Origin: Oscillospiraceae bacterium
Lineage (GTDB): Bacteria; Bacillota; Clostridia; Oscillospirales; CAG-272
Direction: 5' to 3'
Assembly: GCA_015065045.1 (NCBI GenBank)
Contig: SVRB01000007.1
Span: 1 to 27,314 of the forward strand
DNA: 27,314 bases
In this document: positions 23,743 through 27,314 of the stretch, one piece after another
Position numbering within the stretch: position 1 is the stretch's first letter
Layout: every line of letters starts with the position of its first letter
The notes under the pieces: model-generated
The model's database searches: none
What the model was told of the DNA's origin: nothing
What the model saw: the letters and a program-made list of their open reading frames with translations, nothing else
Position numbers and translations under genes: made by a program

Positions 23743-25169
23743 AAATAGTCTTCACAGCGAGTGAAGCTGCACCGTTTATAAAAACAGGAGGCCTCGGTGA
23801 TGTAGCCGAGGCGCTTCCTAATGCTTTATCAAAAATTAAAGGTAATCAGGTTATTTTATTTTTACCTTATTACAGCAAAATAAAAAATAACCCTAATATC
23901 GAAACAGAGTTTATTACAAATTTTGAGATCGATCTGTCATGGAGAAGACAGTACGTTGGTCTTTTTAAATACAAGAGCAACAAGAGAAAGCTCAAGGTGT
24001 ATTTTATAGATAACGAATACTATTTTAACAGAGATAGTGCGTATGGTCATCTTGATGACGGTGAGAGATTTGCATATTTTTCAAAGGCAATACTCGAATG
24101 TTTGATTAAACTCAAGATAAAACCGGATATAATACATTGTAACGACTGGCAGACAGCATTGGTCCCCGTGTTTTTACACGCGTTTTATAACGAAAAACTC
24201 GGAAATGCTAAAACTGTATTTACGATTCATAATATCGAGTATCAGGGATTGTGCCATCCATATTTTCTTGGCGATACACTTGGGCTTGACGGAAGTTATG
24301 AAAGTAAGTTGATGTATAAGGATAATATAAACTTTATGAAGGGCGCGATTTTGAGCGTTGATGCATTGACTACTGTTTCAAAGACTTACGCTGATGAAAT
24401 AAAGTATCCTTATTATTCGCATGGACTTTCGCCTATAATAGAAGAACACTCGTTTAAGCTTGACGGTGTTGTAAACGGAATCAATCTTGATATGAACGAT
24501 CCGGAAAAGGATGCGGCTCTCTTCTGTAATTACAACAAGAAGAATTATTCGGAAGGAAAAGCGAAGAATAAAGAGGAGCTGCAGAAAAAACTCGGACTTG
24601 ATGTTAGAAGCGATGTTCCGCTTATCGGTATGGTTTCAAGAATCGTATCACATAAGGGCTTTGAGATTATTTGCGATATAGCGAAAGAACTTATGAAGTG
24701 GGACATTCAGCTTGTTATATTGGGAACGGGTGATCCCTCTTTTGAAAATATTTTGAAAAATATAGCAGACGACAACAGATGCAAGTTCTCTTTGAATTTA
24801 TGCTTTGATTCAAAGATGGCGTCTCAGATCTATGCAGCTTCCGATATTTATTTAATGCCGTCAAAGAGTGAGCCTTGTGGTTTGTCTCAATTGATTGCGA
24901 TGAGATACGGAACGATTCCTGTTGTTAATGCGACCGGAGGCTTGAAGGATACAGTTATTCCTTTTGACGGAGCAGATAGCGGAACAGGATTTAATTTCCA
25001 GACGTTTAGCAGAGAAGACCTTATTGATGCTTTGAGAAGATGTCTTGAAGTGTACGGTGGCAATAAAAACGCTTGGAATAAGATAGTTACAAATGCTATG
25101 GAATACGATTCATCTTGGGACAAGCCTGCGGGTGAATACATGGAAATTTATACAAATCTGTTGTCTTGA
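23739..25169 (+). CDS. glgA: Glycogen synthase (ADP-glucose, GT5)
   Basis: GlgA extends alpha-1,4-glucan chains from ADP-glucose. The 476-residue GT5 enzyme has K15-TGGLGDV, the ADP-glucose-binding motif, then HCNDWQTALVPVFL and FTIHNIEYQG in the N-terminal Rossmann domain. The C-terminal domain has GMVSRIVSHKGF and the catalytic-glutamate motif SKSEPCGLSQLIAMRYG, then NATGGLKDTV. The ATG overlaps the glgD stop (ATGA), with AAAGGAG upstream, so the two are coupled. Its TGA stop is part of the -35 box of the glgP promoter. Confidence 0.97.
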   Translation: MKIVFTASEAAPFIKTGGLGDVAEALPNALSKIKGNQVILFLPYYSKIKNNPNIETEFITNFEIDLSWRRQYVGLFKYKSNKRKLKVYFIDNEYYFNRDSAYGHLDDGERFAYFSKAILECLIKLKIKPDIIHCNDWQTALVPVFLHAFYNEKLGNAKTVFTIHNIEYQGLCHPYFLGDTLGLDGSYESKLMYKDNINFMKGAILSVDALTTVSKTYADEIKYPYYSHGLSPIIEEHSFKLDGVVNGINLDMNDPEKDAALFCNYNKKNYSEGKAKNKEELQKKLGLDVRSDVPLIGMVSRIVSHKGFEIICDIAKELMKWDIQLVILGTGDPSFENILKNIADDNRCKFSLNLCFDSKMASQIYAASDIYLMPSKSEPCGLSQLIAMRYGTIPVVNATGGLKDTVIPFDGADSGTGFNFQTFSREDLIDALRRCLEVYGGNKNAWNKIVTNAMEYDSSWDKPAGEYMEIYTNLLS

Positions 25170-25194
25170 CATATAATAGAGATTGTATTATAAT
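25166..25194 (+). promoter_or_regulatory. Perfect-consensus sigma-A promoter of glgP
   Basis: TTGACA (25166-25171), exactly 17 bases, then TATAAT (25189-25194): 12 of 12 consensus positions. The TGA inside TTGACA is the glgA stop codon. Transcription would start near 25201, about 43 bases before glgP. Confidence 0.9.
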
Positions 25195-25243
25195 TACTTA
25201 GTTTTTTATATTAGTTAGCACAACCAAAGGAGAATTTATTAAA

Positions 25244-27314
25244 ATGTCTAATAAGAGAAATGACTTGCTTAACGTTTTGAACGATACGTCGACAAGACTT
25301 TTTAGCTGTAACATAAACGAGTCTACAGAAAAGCAGCTTTATAAGACTGTATGTACTGTATTGAGAGAGATGCTTGCAAAGAAAAGAAAGGACTTTAAAA
25401 ACGATTTTTCGAGCAAGGAGAAAAAGCAGGTTTACTATATGTCGATGGAATTCCTTGTAGGAACATCCCTTCGCAACAACCTTTATAATATTGGTCTTGA
25501 AGAGGACTTCAGAGCCGTTTTGAAGGAACAGGGCTTTAACCTTGATTCATTATACGAGCTCGATCCCGATGCAGGACTTGGTAACGGCGGTCTCGGAAGA
25601 CTTGCGTCATGCTATATGGACTCGGCAACAGGTCTCGATCTTCCCGTAACAGGATTTTCAATCAGATATGAGTTCGGTATTTTCAAGCAGAAGATAATCG
25701 ACGGTTGGCAGATGGAGTTCCCGGATAACTGGCTTGAAAGAGGAGATGTTTGGCTCCAGGCTCGTCCCGATGAAAGCTATGAGGTTAAGTTTGGCGGAAG
25801 AGTAGATGAATGGTATGATAACGGACAGTTTAAGGCTGTACAGACGGGATACCAGAGCGTAATAGCTGTTCCTTACGATATGTATATTTCCGGATATGGT
25901 TCAGATGCAGTAAATAAGCTTACTTTGTGGAGTGCAAACGTACCCAGCTTTGATATGCACGCGTTCTCAAGAGGCGAGTATATGCGCTCTCTTGAACAGA
26001 ATACAATGGCAGGTGTAATTTCGAAGGTTCTTTATCCTGCTGATAACCACATCGAAGGTAAGAGACTTCGTCTTAAACAGCAGTATTTGCTCGTTTCAGC
26101 ATCGCTTCAGAGCATTATTGCAAAGCATATGAAAAAATATAAGACTCTCGATAATCTTGCTGATAAGGTTTCTATCCATATTAACGATACACATCCGGCA
26201 CTCTGCGTACCCGAGCTTATGCGTCTCCTTATGGATGAACACGGTTATAGCTGGGATAATGCATGGGATATTACTTGTAAGACACTTTCTTATACAAACC
26301 ATACCGTAATGAGTGAAGCTCTCGAAAAATGGGCAGAATGGTTGTTCCGTGAACAGCTTCCCAGAGTTTATGCTATTGTTGTTGAAATAAACAGAAGACT
26401 TGTTGAAGAGCTTGAAAGGGCATATCCGGGAGATTGGGCTAAGATAAACTATATGGCTCCCATCGGCGACGGAGAGGTTCGTATGGCAAATCTTTGTCTT
26501 GCTGCTTGTCATAAGGTAAACGGTGTATCAAAGCTTCATACGGAAATTTTGAAGAATAGTATTTTCAACGATTATTATAATCTTGATAATGACAGATTTA
26601 TAAACGTAACTAACGGTATTGCTTACAGACGTTGGTTGTGCCAGTCTAACCCTAAGCTTACAGAATGTATCTCCGAGCTTATTGGTGACGGCTTTAAGAA
26701 GGAATGCACAGAGCTTGAGAAGCTTCTCGCATTTAAGGATAATAAGGATGTCCTTGACAGACTTGCAGATATAAAGAGAGAAAATAAGATCGTTCTTGCA
26801 AACTATATTGCTCAAAAGAATGGTGTAAACGTAGACCCTGATTCTATTTTTGACGTGCAGGTAAAGAGACTTCACGAATACAAGAGACAGCTTCTTAACG
26901 TATTGCAGATCCTTTATATGTATAATCAGATCAAGAATAACCCCAATGCTGATTTTGTGCCGAGAACGTTTGTTTTCGGTGCCAAGGCTTCTGCAGGCTA
27001 TGACCTTGCAAAGCAGATCATCAGTTTGATTTCTGCTGTTTCAAATCTTGTTAATAATGACCCTGTTATCAAAAACAGACTCAAGGTTGTATTCTTGGAA
27101 GATTACAGAGTATCTTTGGCTGAAAAGATTATTCCTGCAGCTGAAATTTCCGAGCAGATTTCTATCGCGGGTAAGGAAGCTTCAGGTACCGGTAATATGA
27201 AGTTTATGATCAACGGCGCTGTTACTCTCGGTACACTCGATGGTGCTAACGTTGAAATTTTCGAACAGGTTGGAAAGGATAATATCTTCTTGTTTGGTAT
27301 GAATGTTGATGAGG
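25244..27314 (+). CDS. glgP: Glycogen/maltodextrin phosphorylase (3' end beyond window)
   Basis: GlgP releases glucose-1-phosphate from glycogen ends using pyridoxal phosphate. The frame from ATG 25244 stays open to the window edge (690 codons; family proteins are about 800-820 residues). It has YMSMEFLVGTSLRNNL, the LDPDAGLGNGGLGRLASCYMD block, HINDTHPAL, FINVTNGI, QVKRLHEYKRQLLN, and the cofactor site GTGNMKF with the Schiff-base lysine at K653. No frame break is seen. AAAGGAG lies 11 bases before the ATG. It has its own promoter although it follows glgA by only 74 bases. Confidence 0.96.
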   Translation, partial: MSNKRNDLLNVLNDTSTRLFSCNINESTEKQLYKTVCTVLREMLAKKRKDFKNDFSSKEKKQVYYMSMEFLVGTSLRNNLYNIGLEEDFRAVLKEQGFNLDSLYELDPDAGLGNGGLGRLASCYMDSATGLDLPVTGFSIRYEFGIFKQKIIDGWQMEFPDNWLERGDVWLQARPDESYEVKFGGRVDEWYDNGQFKAVQTGYQSVIAVPYDMYISGYGSDAVNKLTLWSANVPSFDMHAFSRGEYMRSLEQNTMAGVISKVLYPADNHIEGKRLRLKQQYLLVSASLQSIIAKHMKKYKTLDNLADKVSIHINDTHPALCVPELMRLLMDEHGYSWDNAWDITCKTLSYTNHTVMSEALEKWAEWLFREQLPRVYAIVVEINRRLVEELERAYPGDWAKINYMAPIGDGEVRMANLCLAACHKVNGVSKLHTEILKNSIFNDYYNLDNDRFINVTNGIAYRRWLCQSNPKLTECISELIGDGFKKECTELEKLLAFKDNKDVLDRLADIKRENKIVLANYIAQKNGVNVDPDSIFDVQVKRLHEYKRQLLNVLQILYMYNQIKNNPNADFVPRTFVFGAKASAGYDLAKQIISLISAVSNLVNNDPVIKNRLKVVFLEDYRVSLAEKIIPAAEISEQISIAGKEASGTGNMKFMINGAVTLGTLDGANVEIFEQVGKDNIFLFGMNVDE

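Noticed and set aside
1..27314. CRISPR array, tRNA, rRNA, insertion sequence or prophage remnant
   Set aside because: Reading both strands, I found no spaced repeats, cloverleaf-like sequence, transposase or phage gene; the whole window looks like vertically inherited chromosome.

Overview
The window is a low-GC chromosomal segment of a Bacillota bacterium, most likely a gut-type member of the class Clostridia (Oscillospirales or a close order). The evidence is the gene order nusB-xseA-xseB-ispA-tlyA-nadK-argR-recN, the murB-rapZ-whiA-dnaE block, the split GlgC/GlgD ADP-glucose pyrophosphorylase, strong GGAGG-type ribosome binding sites, some TTG starts, and many TTGACA-17-TATAAT promoters. 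I see no tRNA, rRNA, CRISPR array, insertion sequence or prophage gene. The taxonomic call is an inference from gene content.

Layout. (1) 1-231, minus: the start of a sugar-mutarotase-like (DUF4432) gene, cut by the window edge and divergent from what follows. (2) 453-8007, plus: one long housekeeping operon running from a near-consensus promoter. It holds nusB, a Kae1/TsaD-like paralogue, xseA, xseB, ispA, tlyA, nadK, argR and recN, with overlaps or gaps of a few to about 30 bases. (3) 8079-14260, plus: murB, rapZ, a short whiA and dnaE. yvcK, which usually lies between rapZ and whiA, is absent. (4) 14313-17169: a class A penicillin-binding protein with its own promoter and a palindromic leader. 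A long hairpin follows that also contains the ribosome binding site of a tspO gene. (5) 17750-19661: a small HPr-like protein without the phosphorylatable histidine, a DUF4358-type lipoprotein (minus), and a divergent membrane protein I do not recognise. A strong promoter at 18112-18140 drives no visible gene. (6) 19689-27314: glycogen metabolism, with malQ (minus) divergent from glgC-glgD-glgA and then glgP, which has its own perfect-consensus promoter and runs off the right edge.

How the genes fit together. Region 2 combines transcription and repair functions (NusB, exonuclease VII, RecN) with isoprenoid synthesis, NADP supply, rRNA methylation and arginine control. Regions 3 and 4 combine cell-wall synthesis and its regulators (MurB, RapZ, WhiA, PBP1) with replication. 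Region 6 covers both directions of glycogen metabolism. GlgC/GlgD make ADP-glucose, GlgA polymerises it, GlgP releases glucose-1-phosphate, and MalQ rearranges the short maltodextrins left over. No branching (glgB) or debranching gene is visible; either may lie beyond the right edge.

No clearly new multi-gene system is evident. The most unusual items are the orphan promoter that fires straight into a hairpin, the hairpin-embedded ribosome binding site of tspO, the shortened WhiA with a four-cysteine pattern, the histidine-less HPr-like protein, and the perfect palindrome in the leader of the penicillin-binding protein gene.
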